Numbered from the stretch's first letter, positions 24,735 to 37,589 are shown. The stretch is 64,000 nt of DNA from Megalonaias nervosa (GCA_016617855.1 JAECUM010093667.1:62001-126000); one strand, 5' to 3'. The notes: generated from the sequence alone by a model not told the origin. A program made the numbers and translations.

Positions 24735-24860
24735 TAGGTTATTTAGTGCCAGTGACACACCACAGTAGCTGACTCAGCCAAATCCAAAAGTAGGATTCAA
24801 ACCTACATCCTTTTGGTTGCAAGTCTAAGAAGTTAACCACTGAGCCACCACATTTCCTGA
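24735..24860 (-). mobile_element. tRNA-like SINE head of a third type
   Basis: On the minus strand: atgtggtggctcagtggtta, then a cttgcaacc loop and gtaggtttgaatccta as a B box, then tttggctgagtcagctactg. The pair of Pol III box-like motifs and spacing fit a tRNA-derived SINE. Only one copy was seen, so the boundaries are approximate. Confidence 0.5.
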
Positions 24861-25058
24861 TATTAATTGAAGAGTCAAGGTGGTAAATTTGCTCTCAGGA
24901 GTGAAGGAGATGTTGTAGGCAACAAGCAGAGACGTACTCAAATATAGCAATAATTGACATCTTGGTTTGTTACAGACTTTAAGACTTTTCTTACATTGTT
25001 ACAGGAAATTTTATATAATATTGTTATAATATTGTTATCTTACCATTACATCTTACAG

Positions 25059-25140
25059 GGAAGAAAAACAGGAACAGCTGTCAGATATTTCAGATGAACT
25101 AGAGGTCCAAAAAGCCACAAATACTAAATTGAGGAATGAG
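25059..25140 (+). CDS. CCDC88: CCDC88-like exon: first coiled-coil segment
   Basis: Acceptor atcttacag, donor gag|gtaggt. 82 bases; the first base completes the Leu codon left open by the previous exon. It then encodes EEKQEQLSDISDELEVQKAT plus NTKLRNE, ending in phase 0. It matches vertebrate EEKTEQLLDCKQELEQMEIELKRLQQE in length (27 residues) and in hydrophobic spacing. This is the start of the coiled coil. Confidence 0.92.
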
Positions 25141-26941
25141 GTAGGTAGACCAGCAAGTTCATGATGTTGAACATTTTTGCTAGCTGAGAAAATTTTTACA
25201 CACCTTCTGTGTGTCCAAAACAAATATTTTTTCACAGTAATAGCTGCAGCAAGTAACACAATACAAATGTTTTAGGCTAGCATACACTGATGTAAAATTC
25301 AGAATGTGTCCAAACTCAGTTTCAGCAGAAGATTACACAAGTACATTACAGTTACATGAGTAATGAATTGATCAGAAAGTAAGACATTTAAAAGCTTCCG
25401 TCAGAATTTCTTTTATTTATTTAACATGACTTCTGAGTATTTGACATTATGGAACACTACACATGCAGGACTATGTCTTGAAATGATGCAGAAGTTGTCC
25501 ATTACAACAAAATTGTATTCTTATTATGTCTCTACCCCCACCCCCAAGGGAGGGAGAGTTTTTTCTGCCATCAGTATGATCACATCTAGAACTGAAATTA
25601 TGTGGGAAAATTCCCCCACCATTTTAAAAACAGATGGGGGTAGGGGTTGGGGGATTTTCTTATTATATGAATGATTTAATGAGGAAATAAAGGTAATGCT
25701 TGAAATTATAATGTGGAACTGTCTGGCTTTCACTTGATTTTACAAAACAATTTAGCACAACTCCCGTGTTTTAGAATAGACCCTGCATGTATCGCACTTT
25801 CTTGTAAGCATGATATCGCAGAAACTATTGTGCCTAACCAGACAGTATTTGATATTTAGATACCTTGGAGAGGTTCCAAAACCTGATTTAATTTTAGTGT
25901 CTGTGATGTTAATTTTAATTTTTTTTAAAAAAAATTTTAAAAACTTTTTGCACGTTTTACTAACTGGTAGGTTTTACTATGCTTATTCTTTGTAATATGT
26001 AGAAGACCTGGTTAGATTTTTAGGCCTTGATAGAAATTTGACAATATTTGACAGATTCTATAGCTTTTTTTTTTTTTTTACAAAACCTTGTAAATATGTT
26101 TAAGCAGAAAGTACAGGAAATAGGCAACTGAAACTTTCCATTTGCTATATAAATTGATGGAACTGTTTTGAACTAAATGAGTGAAATACTTAAATCCAGA
26201 TCATAAGATCAAGAACTTTATATATATGACACTTACAACAAAATTTTATTTTATTTTTAGTCACATCAGGTGCCTTTGTTTTAGACTCACTTTTATTGTC
26301 TGAGGGAAGGGGAACACGTGTCTTAGGCTTCAAAAACAAATCTAATTTAGTTTCAAATTGATATTGCGTGTTTATTTGGGTTTTTTTTTTTAGAATGCTG
26401 AGCTGATTAAAGATGCCAGGTCAGCACGATCACTCAGGGATGAATTAGATGTACTTAGAGAAAAAGTGAGTATTGAAGTAAAACACATTCTAATTGTTAT
26501 GGGGTCAGATAATTTTTAGCAAAGTTCTGAGTTTGGCACCAGGTATTTATTACTTTTGCAAAGTCATTAAAGACACCATATGATCAATTTGATCACCATG
26601 TGATGACTCACACTATAATCCTTTTGCTTGTCTAAATCAAAAGTTTAAATACTGGCCCAGGTGTAATAAATACTTTAATAGACTTTGAGGGTACGAGAAA
26701 AGGCTTGTTGAAGCTCTTCCTTTTTTGTAGTACATTATTTCAGATGACTATTTTGATCATTCATATTGGAAAGGAATGTTTATTAATGATTTAGAAGGTA
26801 CATGTGATCACATCTTCTCTCTTTATCTTTCTTTGTTAAATTCACAGGAGACAGAATACATTAGTTGCTTTTGCTTAAAATTTTTGACATTATCATCTTG
26901 AAAAGTTTGTTCATGGACATATATTTGTATTAAATTTTCAG
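25141..26941 (+). other. Two introns around the 72-base exon
   Basis: 25141-26393 and 26466-26941. Nothing coding was recognised. 25520-25660 has C-rich and G-rich patches that are almost complementary (ccccacccccaaggg and gggggtaggggttggggg), and T-runs lie near 26060 and 26380, the last forming the polypyrimidine tract of the exon at 26394. Confidence 0.6.
26394..26465 (+). CDS. CCDC88: CCDC88-like exon: SARSLRDELD segment
   Basis: A long pyrimidine run precedes the acceptor tag; donor is aaa|gtgagt. 72 bases, 24 codons, phase 0 at both ends. It reads NAELIKDARSARSLRDELDV, then LREK. Vertebrate proteins have NMNLLSDARSARMYRDELDA, then LREK: the same 24-residue length and the highest identity of any exon here. 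The strong conservation marks a functionally constrained segment just after the linker. The exon is symmetric, so skipping it would keep the frame. Confidence 0.95.
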
Positions 26942-27028
26942 ATGAACAAAGTAAACAACTATGAAGCAGAGATTTTGAAGTACAAGGAGAAGCTGACGGA
27001 ACTTGAGTTTTACAAAACCAGAGTTGAG
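26942..27028 (+). CDS. CCDC88: CCDC88-like exon: EFYKTRVE segment
   Basis: Acceptor aaattttcag, donor gag|gtatta. 87 bases, 29 codons, phase 0 at both ends. It reads MNKVNNYEAEILKYKEKL, then TELEFYKTRVE. Vertebrate Girdin has 29 residues here ending DIEFYKARVE. It is separated from the previous exon by the smallest intron of the window (476 bases). The donor lacks the usual G at +5 (gtatta), so it looks weak. Confidence 0.94.
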
Positions 27029-28925
27029 GTATTATTGCCCAAACTATTTTGCCCAAGAGCATTCTGTGCAAGCATGTACATCCTACATCCGCTATGCAAA
27101 TAATGTTAAACCAAATCTACATCAGCTGTTCTTGCTCTGTATTCTTAAAACTGATTGAGCTAGAGATGTAAGCTCAAGGTCTGAAAACTTTGATAAACTG
27201 TAACTTTTATTAAATAACAGAATCATATAACTTTCATGATTTTTTTTTACTGAAGTCCCACAATGAAACTATTCAATTGTAATGACCTTGTTTTAACTGC
27301 AAGTATCCTTCCAGAATTTGGGGCTTTTTAAACGTTGCCTTTGGTTTTGTGCTAAACTTGTATAAAGAAAACGATGCCAGGTTGCTCTAACATTCAACTT
27401 GACCTTGCTCCAGATCTTGCCATAAAATATCTTGATGAGTCAGATGGTTGCATTTGTCCATTTAGATTTCAGAATTTGGAGTAACATTCATTTTTCAGAA
27501 TTTTGAGTGAAGTTTTACAACAGAGGAGCCAGTATTATTGTTGTTGAAACTGTGTCATCCATATTCTAGTTACATATCATGGGGCAGCAGATCAGTGTCT
27601 GTAGAGTTGGCTATGTGCTATATACAGGATAATGTTTCAATCCTGCCTTAATGAAGGCTTGACACTGGGATTACTTTCACTTATGTGTGCATGTCTGTCT
27701 GTGTCTGTCCAAAAGTACTCTGCCCATGCCCTTGATTAACCTGAATGTTGAAGTTTTTCCTTTCCTTTAATTTCATTGCCATTTTATTCCACCTTGGAAT
27801 ATATCCTAGAAGTGGGGTTGAATTGCAGACCATGGCCAGCTTATTGTTTGTTATTATTTTGTAATATTTAACTTCCATAGATAGTTTACTAGAAGAAATA
27901 ACATAGTAATGATATGAAGTCTATATTTCATGCAAATTAATGAAATTCAATTTCAGCATAAAATAATGTCTGACATTATGTTTAGAAAGTTCATATTGTG
28001 CATACATTGTCAGTACATTCATTTTTATTAGTATCAATTTTCAGTTTTGCAAAAAAATTATATTTGGCTGGTACTGACATTTGTGTTTTTAAATCTAATT
28101 GGAAGGAGGACCTATAATGCTCAAGTTTTCATATTAATCACAGTTTTTTGGGGATCTTTTAAATTGTTTAATTGCAACCATGAAATCAATGAAAGTCTAT
28201 ATCTGACCAATAAACCAGTTATTCAGTTTTCAAAATTACAATCTTTCAATCCAGGACATAATATAATTTATTAAACTTGGGCAGGCAAAAATATATTATG
28301 CAGATGAAGTGAGGTACAGGTAATTTCAGGTACTTATCATGCTCATCAGATCATAGTTCAGCATGTTTGTGTTGAAAAATTGGCCAATTTTGTTATTATT
28401 GATACATACAATGGTCCCTTGCAAACATGATCCAAACTTGAGGATTTTTCTTTAATGCAAAGGAGCACACAATAAATACAAATCTAGAACAGAATTGTGC
28501 AGATAGACTCCACTTTAGAGGCTTTTGTTTTACTTGCATGTTTTCTGTCTTATCTTTGGTCAGTTTTATTATTATTTATTAAGTGCTTGTAAAAAGTACT
28601 TTTGTATATTTTCATAATATAACACAAATAAAAATTTCACTTTCTGCAACCACTGTAAGGTAAATTGAATTTATTGCAAGAAAATCTTGGGTGGTTGCAG
28701 TGTAATGCCATCATAAATCCTTTCTTTGATTGAAGGTTTGTTTACATCATATTTGAAAATGTCACTGTCATTGCAATTTTTGCATTTAACCTATGACCCT
28801 CTAACAGGGACTCCATGGGCAGAAGTCAAGACTGATATCACTCATGTCACTACATCAGCAACATAACCAGATGGTTTTAGAAAAAAGTTCTACCCAGCAG
28901 TTTCAGTGGAGACATGTTAATTTTT

Positions 28926-29130
28926 GGACAGATTAATGAATGGACACACTGACAGTAAGATTAATGGATAGACAAACAGACTGAAAGATTAATGGACAGC
29001 CAGACTGAAAGATTAATGGATAGACAGACTGAAAGGTTAATGGATAGACAAATGGACAGAAAGATGAATGGGTTAACAAACTGAAAGATTAATTGTTAGA
29101 CAGACTGATTGAAAAATTAATGGATAGACT
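28926..29130. repeat. Degenerate tandem array, unit about 23-26 bp
   Basis: Repeated gattaatggatagacagact with gaaa between, about eight copies, with changes and small indels. Confidence 0.85.
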
Positions 29131-29206
29131 GAGTTTCATGGTATCCATGACACTTTTAACAAAAAGCATGGGGATAATGGGATTTTTTAAAAACAAAAGC
29201 TAAAAC

Positions 29207-29556
29207 CCATTCTTACCTGAGTGATTTGGTGGCCTAAGTGGTTAGAGCGTCAACCTCAGATGCAGGAGGTCATGGGTTCGAACCCAGGCCGAGTCATACC
29301 AGAGACTTATAAAAATGGTACTAGCAGCCACCTCACTTCGCGCTCAGCATTAAGAGGTTAGTGTTATGACTGGTCAGCCTGTTGTCAGGATATGATAGGG
29401 TCAGACATGATGCTGCGTGTCTGCAGCAGGGTGCCTTAGTGCTAGACATCACTTTAAACTGCTGTATTGCAGACAGTGTAGCACTATGACTGAAACATTT
29501 TTAAAGTTATGTTAAAATCCGAATCACACACACAGACACACACACCATTTTTACCT
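29207..29556 (+). mobile_element. CA-tail SINE, tRNA-derived, with imperfect 12-bp target duplication
   Basis: Head ggtggcctaagtggttagag, with gatgcaggaggtcatgggtt and cgaaccc as B box, then gagtcatacc, agcattaagaggttagtgtt, gtgctagacatcactttaaa, and a (ca)n tail. Flanked by ccattcttacct (29207-29218) and ccatttttacct (29545-29556), 11 of 12 matched. The body resembles SINE tails known from molluscs (from memory). Confidence 0.85.
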
Positions 29557-30058
29557 ACACACTGATCATCTGAGTTGATGTAAGGAATGACAGAAAAAAA
29601 CCACATATATTTTACTAAAAAGGTGCTAATGTGGAATTATAATAGAATCTTGTTTGTCTAAAACACCTCTGGGGACATGAATATTGTTTTGATAAAAGAT
29701 AGAGACAACTTTTCAAGTTTGGGTCATCAGGAGTGTGTGTGTCCTGTCTTTTTGGTATGTTGGTGTCAATTTATAATTATAATTGTATATACCTGTTATT
29801 TCTAAATAGAAATTTAGTGGGTTTGTGTATATAGCTGAGTGTTAAATTCTGTTTGGTGAGAGAGAGAGAGAGTGAGTCTCAATGAACAAGCTTGGAATAA
29901 TGAAGCTTTGTTATGTGTACAATACTTACAGTTATTTGTCCCCATTGGCGAAAAACTGCTATACTTCTAAAATGCCTTTGTAGGTTAACTCTTTTAAATT
30001 GGTTTAGTAATGAATTTAACACCCTGCAATTGTCTCTTTCTTAATATCTTTACGTCAG

Positions 30059-30205
30059 GAATTGCGAGAAGACAATGCCATCCTGATTGAGACCAAAGGG
30101 ATGCTGGAAGAGCAACTCAGTAACACACACAAGAGGGTGGAGACGGTGATTGAACTGGAGCAGGAACTTCTACATTACAGAGAACAGATTGAAGAGCTCA
30201 GTAGT
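30059..30205 (+). CDS. CCDC88: CCDC88-like exon: ELREDNAILIETK coiled-coil segment
   Basis: Acceptor tttacgtcag, donor agt|gtaagt. 147 bases, 49 codons, phase 0 at both ends. It reads ELREDNAILIETKGMLEEQL, then SNTHKRVETVIELEQELL, then HYREQIEELSS. Vertebrate Girdin also has a 49-residue segment here starting ELKEDNQVLLETKTMLEDQL, so both length and register agree. Heptad leucines are regular throughout. Confidence 0.95.
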
Positions 30206-30367
30206 GTAAGTGTAGAAAAAATAGAGCAAGGTCACTTTAAATTCAGCGTTATTAAGGCATTTTTTTCATGAAATTCAGAACATAAGACTATTTTTCATTT
30301 CTCAGTATTTTTTTGTGTCGAGTTATGTTGGTATTAGGAAATTGAAAGGGCACCTGTTCTCGAATGG

Positions 30368-30560
30368 AAGGCTGAGTATACTGCCTTAAATATGGAGAGA
30401 AAGTCCAGGTACGGTAAGAACACCCGACCCACTGGAAGTTACCGGCAGACTTTATCACATATCTACATTAGACGAACTGAGATGCAAACTTATGTGGACA
30501 GAGATAAGATGTCAGTGAACTGTAATGATAAGTGCCTTAGACCAATCAGGCCCCTCCAGC
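30368..30560 (-). mobile_element. Worn copy of the Leu-head SINE
   Basis: Diverged matches to the family in the same order: 'acccgacccactggaagtta', 'ccggcagactttatcacata', 'gtggacagagataagatgtc', 'agtgccttagacca', 'cccctcca'. No target duplication visible. Confidence 0.7.
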
Positions 30561-31566
30561 ATGGCAGTTTACATGTATATGGACCATTCTTTTCAACATT
30601 AATTTTATTGAACAAGTGGTGTTGCTCAGAATGTTAATACAAATAGTGTTATGTGCAAAACGAATGGTGTAATTTTAGCTATATTTCAAGACATCCAAAT
30701 GAAAATTCACTGAGCTACAGATCTGAATATCATTTGCAATATTTAACTGAACAAACTATTGTTGGGAAAAGGTCAGATCTTAGTTAAATTGAGCTTGAGC
30801 GATCAGTGGAAAATATTGAACAGAATTTCATTAAAATCATAAATATGCAGGGTCATTCATAACTTGTCTAAATTGTCCATTTGCATGTCCAGGACTTAAT
30901 TGTGTCTAAGTGTATTAGGCAAAGAACTAAACCAATTTTTGAAACTGTTGCAAATGTCTAGATTTTAGATATTTAATTTTACATTCCTGCTAGTTACAGT
31001 CTTGTATATTTTATATTTCAAACTGATTATTCTTTGAAAAAATTGGGCTGGCTGAATGAACAGAAATACTTTTGATGATACGAATTTAATTTTGACTTAA
31101 AAGTTTCCAGCTAGTACAAAACAAGACATGACACATCAACACATAGCAAAAACCTTTGCAGATGTATTGTAGAGCATGTGGCATTGAAAACCATTACTAT
31201 GGCACAATGCATTTTAAGGGGAGATAACTTCATTGTACTGTTGGAGTGTTGCAAAATTAATACATCTTTTACTGTGGTCTTCCTTTTATAAGGTCACATC
31301 ATCAGACACCAAATAGTGTATTTTTATTATTTGGTCCTCCTTAAGATGGCTCATCCTATTAAACAGCCACATTTTCATGATAAAAGGGGGGGCTTCTTAA
31401 GAGTGGTGGATGACTGATTCCGTTGTTGCTCACATTGCCACAAGTCAATTGTATAAGCGTCTCAGAACATTTTCTGCATGTTTAGATTTTATATATTTTA
31501 TTGTGATGCTTTATCTGTGATGGTATCATTTGTATTGGACATAAGGTAGACTTCAACTAGTAAAAT

Positions 31567-32080
31567 ACTGATATATCAGATTAACACTGTAATATCAGGT
31601 TATTAAATGCTGTAATATCAGGTTGACAAGTACTGTAATATCAGGTTATTAAATGCTGTAATATCCTGTCGACAAGTACTGTAATATCAGGTTATTAAAT
31701 GCTGTAATATCAGGTTGACAGGTACTGTAATATCAGGTTACCAAATACTCTAGTATCAGTTTGACAGTACATGTAATACCAGGTTACCAAATATGTAATG
31801 TCAGGTTACAAAATATTGTAATATGAGATTGACAAATACTGTAATATCAGGTTAATAAGTACTGTAATATCAGGTTGACAAGAACTGAAATATCAGGTTA
31901 CCAAATACCATAATATAAGGTGGACAAATACTGTAATATCAGGTTAACAAGTAAAGTAATATCAAGTTAATATATACTGTAATAATAGGTTAACAAACAT
32001 TGAATTATCAAGTTAATATATACCATAGTATCAGGTTAATATGTCCTGTAATAAAAATATTGTAATATTGGGTTAACAAG
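31567..32080. repeat. Tandem array, unit 22-23 bp, about 22 copies
   Basis: Unit 'ctgtaatatcaggttgacaa' plus 'gta', alternating in its first part with 'ctgtaatatcaggttattaa' plus 'atg', which suggests a 46-bp dimer early in the array. Copies become more diverged toward 32080. Confidence 0.93.
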
Positions 32081-33370
32081 TGCATAGATGAAATAATAAA
32101 TTTACTGGGAATAGAAGCACACATCATCCCTCCAGTTGCATTTAGCAAGCAAGTGTGCGTGCATTCATGTGTGTGCATGTGTGTGTTTAATGTGGATTGA
32201 TATTGATGGTGTTCTGACATATGCTAAATAAATTATTCATGTTTTGTTAATCAGTGAGTCAAAAACATGAGTCTTTTCGTGTAATACACTGTATCTCCAG
32301 TAATCCTAATTGTGACAGATTTGAATGACCAGTCATCAAGTTTTTTGGTGGGGTTTCTCTTAGATATTCTTGCATTGCCTAAAACAAAAAAGAAAGGATA
32401 TGAAACTATTGTGCAAAACAGTTGTTGTTCCTTCTCTTTCTGTCCATGCAATCCTGTTGTTTGCAAAGAATATTGACATGAAAGAGAGAGAAAGAGAGAG
32501 AGAGAACACTACTTAAGCTATCCACTCTTCTGATGGCACAGGAGAATTTTGTGATTTAGCAATGTTTACATCAAGATTGGCATTTATTACCTGTATATTT
32601 AATTTCATAATCAGTTTATGCAGTGTTCTTTTTTGTTTTTTAAAGACCTAGTTTCAGAAGTAGACTGATAAGCATATAAAACTGATAATAACAGGTTTTT
32701 TCCACCAGAAGTTTCAGAAGTATGAAGTTAAATTGTAAGTTAGTAATTTAACTGTGTCCTATAACACAAAAATGTGTAGGAAAAATAGTTTACCTTTTAC
32801 TGCCATTAATACACAATGCATATAAACTTCAAAAGAAAAGAAATAATCTGAAGATCTAAAATGTAACTTGAGACCACATGTTTGAAATTAAAAAATCCTC
32901 AGGAAGAATTTTAAAAAGCATGCCATATCTTCTATAAACTGTTTTATTTTAAATTTACCATGTACATAAGTTCATATTATGGTTATAATATATGATTTTC
33001 AAAAATAAACTACAATTCAATAAGGCTTACACATTAACTTAAGTCTTTTATGTTTGTCACTGTTTATCAACTTAAACAATTATCAAATATTGCTCTAACT
33101 TCAGCTAAATAAATTAAATTAAAAAATAAGTCCTTTATAATTTGTACTGCCTACCAGCCAGCAGAATCTCATTAACTTTAATTATTTTGCATTTTCTTCT
33201 GGTCAGTCATAATCAGTTAAGATTGTAGCTGATGGGTCTGTTTTCTTTCAAATAATTGTGAGAGGTTGTAAGTATTGATCATTATGGAAAACCTCAAAAC
33301 TCATGGATTTTGGTATCTCTGATTCATAATCAATCACCAAAAATTATGTCAATTCCAGAACTTTCAGTAC

Positions 33371-33580
33371 CATGTGTACTTGCATACAAGTCAAACTTTA
33401 GACAACAAAGATCCTTGATCTGCCATAGCATAATGTGCCCGCAGATCAGGGTCTATGTTGTTTATTCTCCTGATTACTCCTAACAGACTGCACAGAGCTA
33501 GATCTGCCGGCACATTATGCGATATCAAATCTGGGTCTATGCATTTTGCAGTCAGACTCAAAATAATAAGTGAATATAGA
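33371..33580. mobile_element. Two-hairpin MITE, copy 2 (opposite orientation to copy 1)
   Basis: Reverse-complement match to 3763-3978. It contains acaacaaagatccttgatct...agatcagggtctatgttgt (stem II) and gcacagagctagatctgcc...aatctgggtctatgc (stem I), joined by a gattactcctaacag linker like that of copy 1. Outer ends are more worn than in copy 1. Confidence 0.75.
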
Positions 33581-33625
33581 CAGTAATGGTGATTTGCAGG
33601 TTTTTCTGTTTATTTCCTGCTGCTG

Positions 33626-33745
33626 CACTCAGTAGAGTACCTGCCAACCAGTGCCACTCAGTAGAATACCTGCAAACCAATGCCACTCAATAGAATACCT
33701 GCCAACCAATGCCACTCAATAGAATACCTGCAAACCAATGCCACT
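33626..33745. repeat. 29-bp tandem array, four copies
   Basis: Unit actcaatagaatacctgcca followed by accaatgcc, with g/a and c/a substitutions between copies. Confidence 0.93.
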
Positions 33746-35495
33746 TGTTCACACGTGTTAAAGACCTAAGAGCTTCCAGCCAAATTGTTGCAAATTAATG
33801 CAGAGTGCTAACACTGTTATGTTTGTCAGCCTTACTGGATGTAAAGATCAAAGAGTTTGCTTGGCTTTCTAGGAACACAGTTGGCTCTCAGCTGATGTTT
33901 TATGCCATATGCATTCAGATAGCAGCACACCAGCACAGAGTTGACCACAACTAAATGACCATGATAATACTGCTGCACCTGTTAATTTTAAATTAGAAAG
34001 TTGCAGAGAGCTGGAAAGACTGTCAAAGATTTCAAAACTATGTTTATCAAGTAGGCTGTTCACATTTGTGCTAAAAAAAATTCTTTGATAATAGATAGAT
34101 GATGCTAATAGTAAGATCTTGGAATGTACTGAGTTATATGTAGAGTTGTTGTATAAAAAATTGGGGGTCATAGATAATTAAATGCATTAATTATAGATCT
34201 ATTAATTCAGTCATAAATACAATATGTTCATTACTAGTGATATGTATTCAGTTCAAATATTATAGGGAAAAAAATTCAGAGTAAAGAAAATTCATTAGTG
34301 GAACTGGCAATAACAGTATTCTTCTGCATGGGATCATTCTAAAATTCTACAAATCCTCAAAGAATCTCTACAGCTAATGGGGGGGGGGATTGCTGGTGTG
34401 GTCACCATGACAACTAAAGTAAATTCTTGTGTGTTTTTAAAATCATTTTCCATATATGTATTGATTCCATGTTAATTAACAGTAAATGAATAGAGTCGGA
34501 TTTCATATGGAGATGGTTTTGTAAATAATTAGACTATGCAGAAATAATGCAACAACTAAATATTAAAAAATACTGAAAGTTTGAAGGTAAAACTTTAATC
34601 ATCAAGCTTAGACCTAGAAATAATGAACTACAGATTGATCTGATATGTAGACAAACATTTTCCTACCCATATACCCATTTTACATAATTTGATAGAAAAA
34701 TATCAGTTATATTTGATTTTTTTTTCTTCAGCAATTATTTTTCTGCCTTATTTCCCTATTCTGTTGTTATGATAACCATAAACACACATCAGTTTCATTC
34801 AAATTTTGTGTTAGCAATGTACATATGGATCACTTTGTACTGTTTGAACACAGTCGGACAATAAATACTAGTTTTGTTGCCATTGAATTGGTTTTCTTCA
34901 AGAAGACTCTCTTCGCTCTGAAACTACTCAGCATACACAGATGGGACTTTTAGACACCAATTAGCATGAGTATCAAAGTCATGTAAAAACAATCTAGTGC
35001 TGCCAGGATCAAGTTATTGTGTTTAAACTTTGTGTATGGTAAGTTGTTCTTATAACATAATCTGAGGACTTTGAGGACTCAGTGGCATAGGAGTTGGCAT
35101 ATTGTGAAACTTAATGTGGAGGAAACTTGATAATCAGAGGACTTGCTTTAAGTACTCTTTATGTTCAGATATTGCATTAAGAGTATTTTATATTCACATT
35201 GTATAACCTGCAGTGTGGAGGGAATTGGAGAATATGAGGACTTACTTTAGGGACTCTTATGTTCATATAGTATAACTCTATTGTGACTCTTGTCATGGAA
35301 GTATCTGAAGATTTCAGAGAAAATGACTGATATTGGATTCACACTTACTTTTTTAGCTGGTGCCAGTAATCAGACATAGCTGAGGTGAAAAGCAAGTGTG
35401 ATACCACTAGCTATATAGGTTTTTTAAGTTGAATCAATTTTTGGTATATTGGCAAAAATATTTTTGCTTGACGTCTTTCCTGTCTTCCTACATAG

Positions 35496-35631
35496 GAGCG
35501 TGATGCTGACCGTGAGCGAATACGTCTGTTAATGGAGGAGAATGCTCAGCTTCAGTTTGAGAAGAAGAGCAGTATGAACGAAAGCACCAACCTTGAACAG
35601 GAACTGGAAGCCACTAAATCTCGGATGGCAA
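35496..35631 (+). CDS. CCDC88: CCDC88-like exon: RLLMEENAQLQ coiled-coil segment
   Basis: Acceptor tcctacatag, donor a|gtaagt. 136 bases, 45 codons plus one base. It reads ERDADRERIRLLMEENAQLQ, then FEKKSSMNESTNLEQELE, then ATKSRMA. Vertebrate Girdin has ERDMDRKKIEELMEENMTLE here and DESLHLGWELEQ later. The trailing base a joins gg of the next exon to give Arg, leading into IGGSLSEQ. The exon lies between two introns of 5.3 and 2.4 kb. Confidence 0.93.
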
Positions 35632-36349
35632 GTAAGTAACAAAAATAACACTGGTTGCTTTAAACTTGTAAAATGTTCATCCTTTGATTTTAGATGTTTT
35701 TGTTCTTCTTTAATTATATTTGATCATAGTTTTACATAACATCAGGTAGGTAATGTATTGAATGAAGATTCTGTGTCTTAAATTCTTTTTTTAAAAGCAT
35801 TTTTGTTTAGGAAAGTTTGTTAGGATTTCTTCCAGTGTTAAAACCTCTACAGCTACATTGGGGGTTGAGGTGGTCGGGAGAATTTCCTTTATTGTTCAAG
35901 GTACCATCACTTGCGGAGAAAAACAGCCATGATTATTATTGGGCATATTACAAGCTAAGTATTACAACATATCAGTTTGATGGAAAATTTTGAGACTTAG
36001 TTTGAAATGGTGTTGGAGGAGAACTTTCAACACACAAGGTATCAAAATTTAATCATTTTTTTATATATAGTGGATGATATCCCTAAAAAATGGCAAGTGG
36101 AAATGATTTCTTGAAACAGATTTTGCTCCATACCTCAGTACATGTGCTATGATATGAGAAATGAGTGTGTGCCGAATGTTGAGTTCTTTTTTAAACATGG
36201 ATAAGCTGGAAATTTGGACTCAGATAATCAGAATTTTTGGACAGAAAAATGGATTTTAGGAATTGGCTTTGCCATGTTCATTGTTTTATCCAAAAATTTT
36301 CATTTTTTTTTTAGTTTGTCACTGACCAGGAGAGCTTATGTGATGGTTT

Positions 36350-36950
36350 TTCATGCATTGTCAGCTGTTTGTGATTCATTCAAGTTTGTTATCACTGCTC
36401 CTCATAAAGAAGGTTGCCATGAAACTTTTCACACACATTTATAATGAGGTCGTGATGATCCTAGATGAAAATACTGGACATCCAATATAGCCACTATAGC
36501 TCCCATTTTGAAAATCTTATCACTTCTACTCTGGAACAAATGGTCATAACGACATGGAGATTTTACTAAAAGACTTCTTATGATGTCCTGCTGAGTCTGA
36601 ATGAACATCTAGCAAGATGAAAATGGCAGCCTGGATGCAAAAGGTTTTCACTAAAAGAATTGTAATGAATAGTTGGTACTAAATGAAAATGGTACTGATC
36701 TGCAAGATGGTCACCATGGTGGCCATCTTGAAAATCTTATTAATGCTACTTCTCATGAACAGATGGTCATATTGAGTTGTGGTTTTGAACATAAAGGCTT
36801 CTAATGATTATTATTGATGAAAATGGTGTCTTTTACCTGGCAACTGGGATGAAAATCTTGCTATTGCTACTTTTCTTGATTGGATGGCCATATTGACATG
36901 GTGTTTTTTTCACTAAAAGACTTCTTATATGTATCTGGTCCTGTTTGTGC
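36350..36950. repeat. Satellite S1, further copies
   Basis: About four copies with the S1 boxes 'gaaaatcttatcacttctac', 'atggagattttactaaaaga', 'cttcttatgatgtc', 'aaatgaaaatggta'. Period again near 140. Confidence 0.75.
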
Positions 36951-36956
36951 AATTTT

Positions 36957-37112
36957 GAGTCTCGGCCTGACTATCATTTGTATGTGAGGAAGCTTGCCAA
37001 TAGCTTTGGGTAGGTGGTTCTTCTGTTTCTTCCTCCACCTGATATACTGCCCACCTTGTATAGCATATTATTTGCTGAAAAATGGCATTCAACCACACAA
37101 CACCCAAACCAC
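36957..37112 (+). mobile_element. Leu-head SINE, 5'-truncated
   Basis: Starts inside the family body (gagtctcggcctgactatca), then aggtggttcttctg, cttcctccacctgatatact and tgctgaaaaatggcattcaa. The tRNA-like head is missing and the (caa) tail is worn. Confidence 0.75.
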
Positions 37113-37186
37113 ATCAGGTTCTACAAGAACCCAAACCACATCAGGTTCTACAAGAAAATGGTGCCAACCGGACCTCCAAGATGACC

Positions 37187-37507
37187 ACTGGTGGCCTAGT
37201 GGTTAGAGAGTCTGCCTCGGATGTCAGAGGTTGTGGGTTTGAACCCTGGCCGAGTCATACCAAAGACTTATAAAAATTGTACTAACAGCTGCCTCGCTAG
37301 GTTTTCAGCATTAAGAGGTTAGTGTTAGGACTGGTTGGCCTGGTGTCAGGATAATGTGACAGGGTGGGACATGATGCTACATGTCTGCAGCATGATGCCA
37401 AAGTGCTAAACATCACTATCAACTGCCACACTGTAGACATCATAGGGATATGACTGAAAAATTGTTAAAGCTATATTAAAAATCCAAATCACACACACAC
37501 ACACACA

Positions 37508-37508
<1 letters not shown>
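37187..37508 (+). mobile_element. CA-tail SINE
   Basis: ctggtggcctagtggttaga, a gggtttgaaccctgg B box, gagtcatacc, agcattaagaggttagtgtt, ggcctggtgtcaggataatg, aaagtgctaaacatcactat, and a final (ac)n. Full-length relative to the copies at 29219 and 47245. The CA tail merges with the TC microsatellite. Confidence 0.85.

Positions 37509-37511
<3 letters not shown>

Positions 37512-37585
<74 letters not shown>
37512..37585. repeat. (TC)n microsatellite
   Basis: About 74 bases of pure tc, directly after the SINE's (ac)n tail. Confidence 0.97.

Positions 37586-37589
<4 letters not shown>

Larger units (their letters stand above)
21962..25058 (+). other. Intron with two short tandem duplications and a SINE head
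   Basis: About 3.1 kb. Holds a short three-part repeat around 'agtctttggaatag' with 'tcaacagca' (22266-22379), the 171-bp duplication, and a tRNA-like SINE head near 24735-24860. 23011-24730 shows AT-rich DNA without a feature I can support. Confidence 0.65.
27029..30058 (+). other. Intron with short 25-bp array and CA-tail SINE
   Basis: About 3.03 kb. 27029-28900 is AT-rich with no feature I can name. A degenerate array lies at 28926-29130 and a SINE at 29207-29556. 29860-29876 is a short (ga)n tract. Confidence 0.65.
30206..35495 (+). other. Intron with worn SINE, 23-bp array, MITE and 29-bp array
   Basis: About 5.3 kb. 30570-31560 and 32090-33370 are AT-rich with no supported feature except a (ga)n tract at about 32483-32503. 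33760-35490 also shows nothing coding; a run of nine or ten G lies at 34380. Confidence 0.65.
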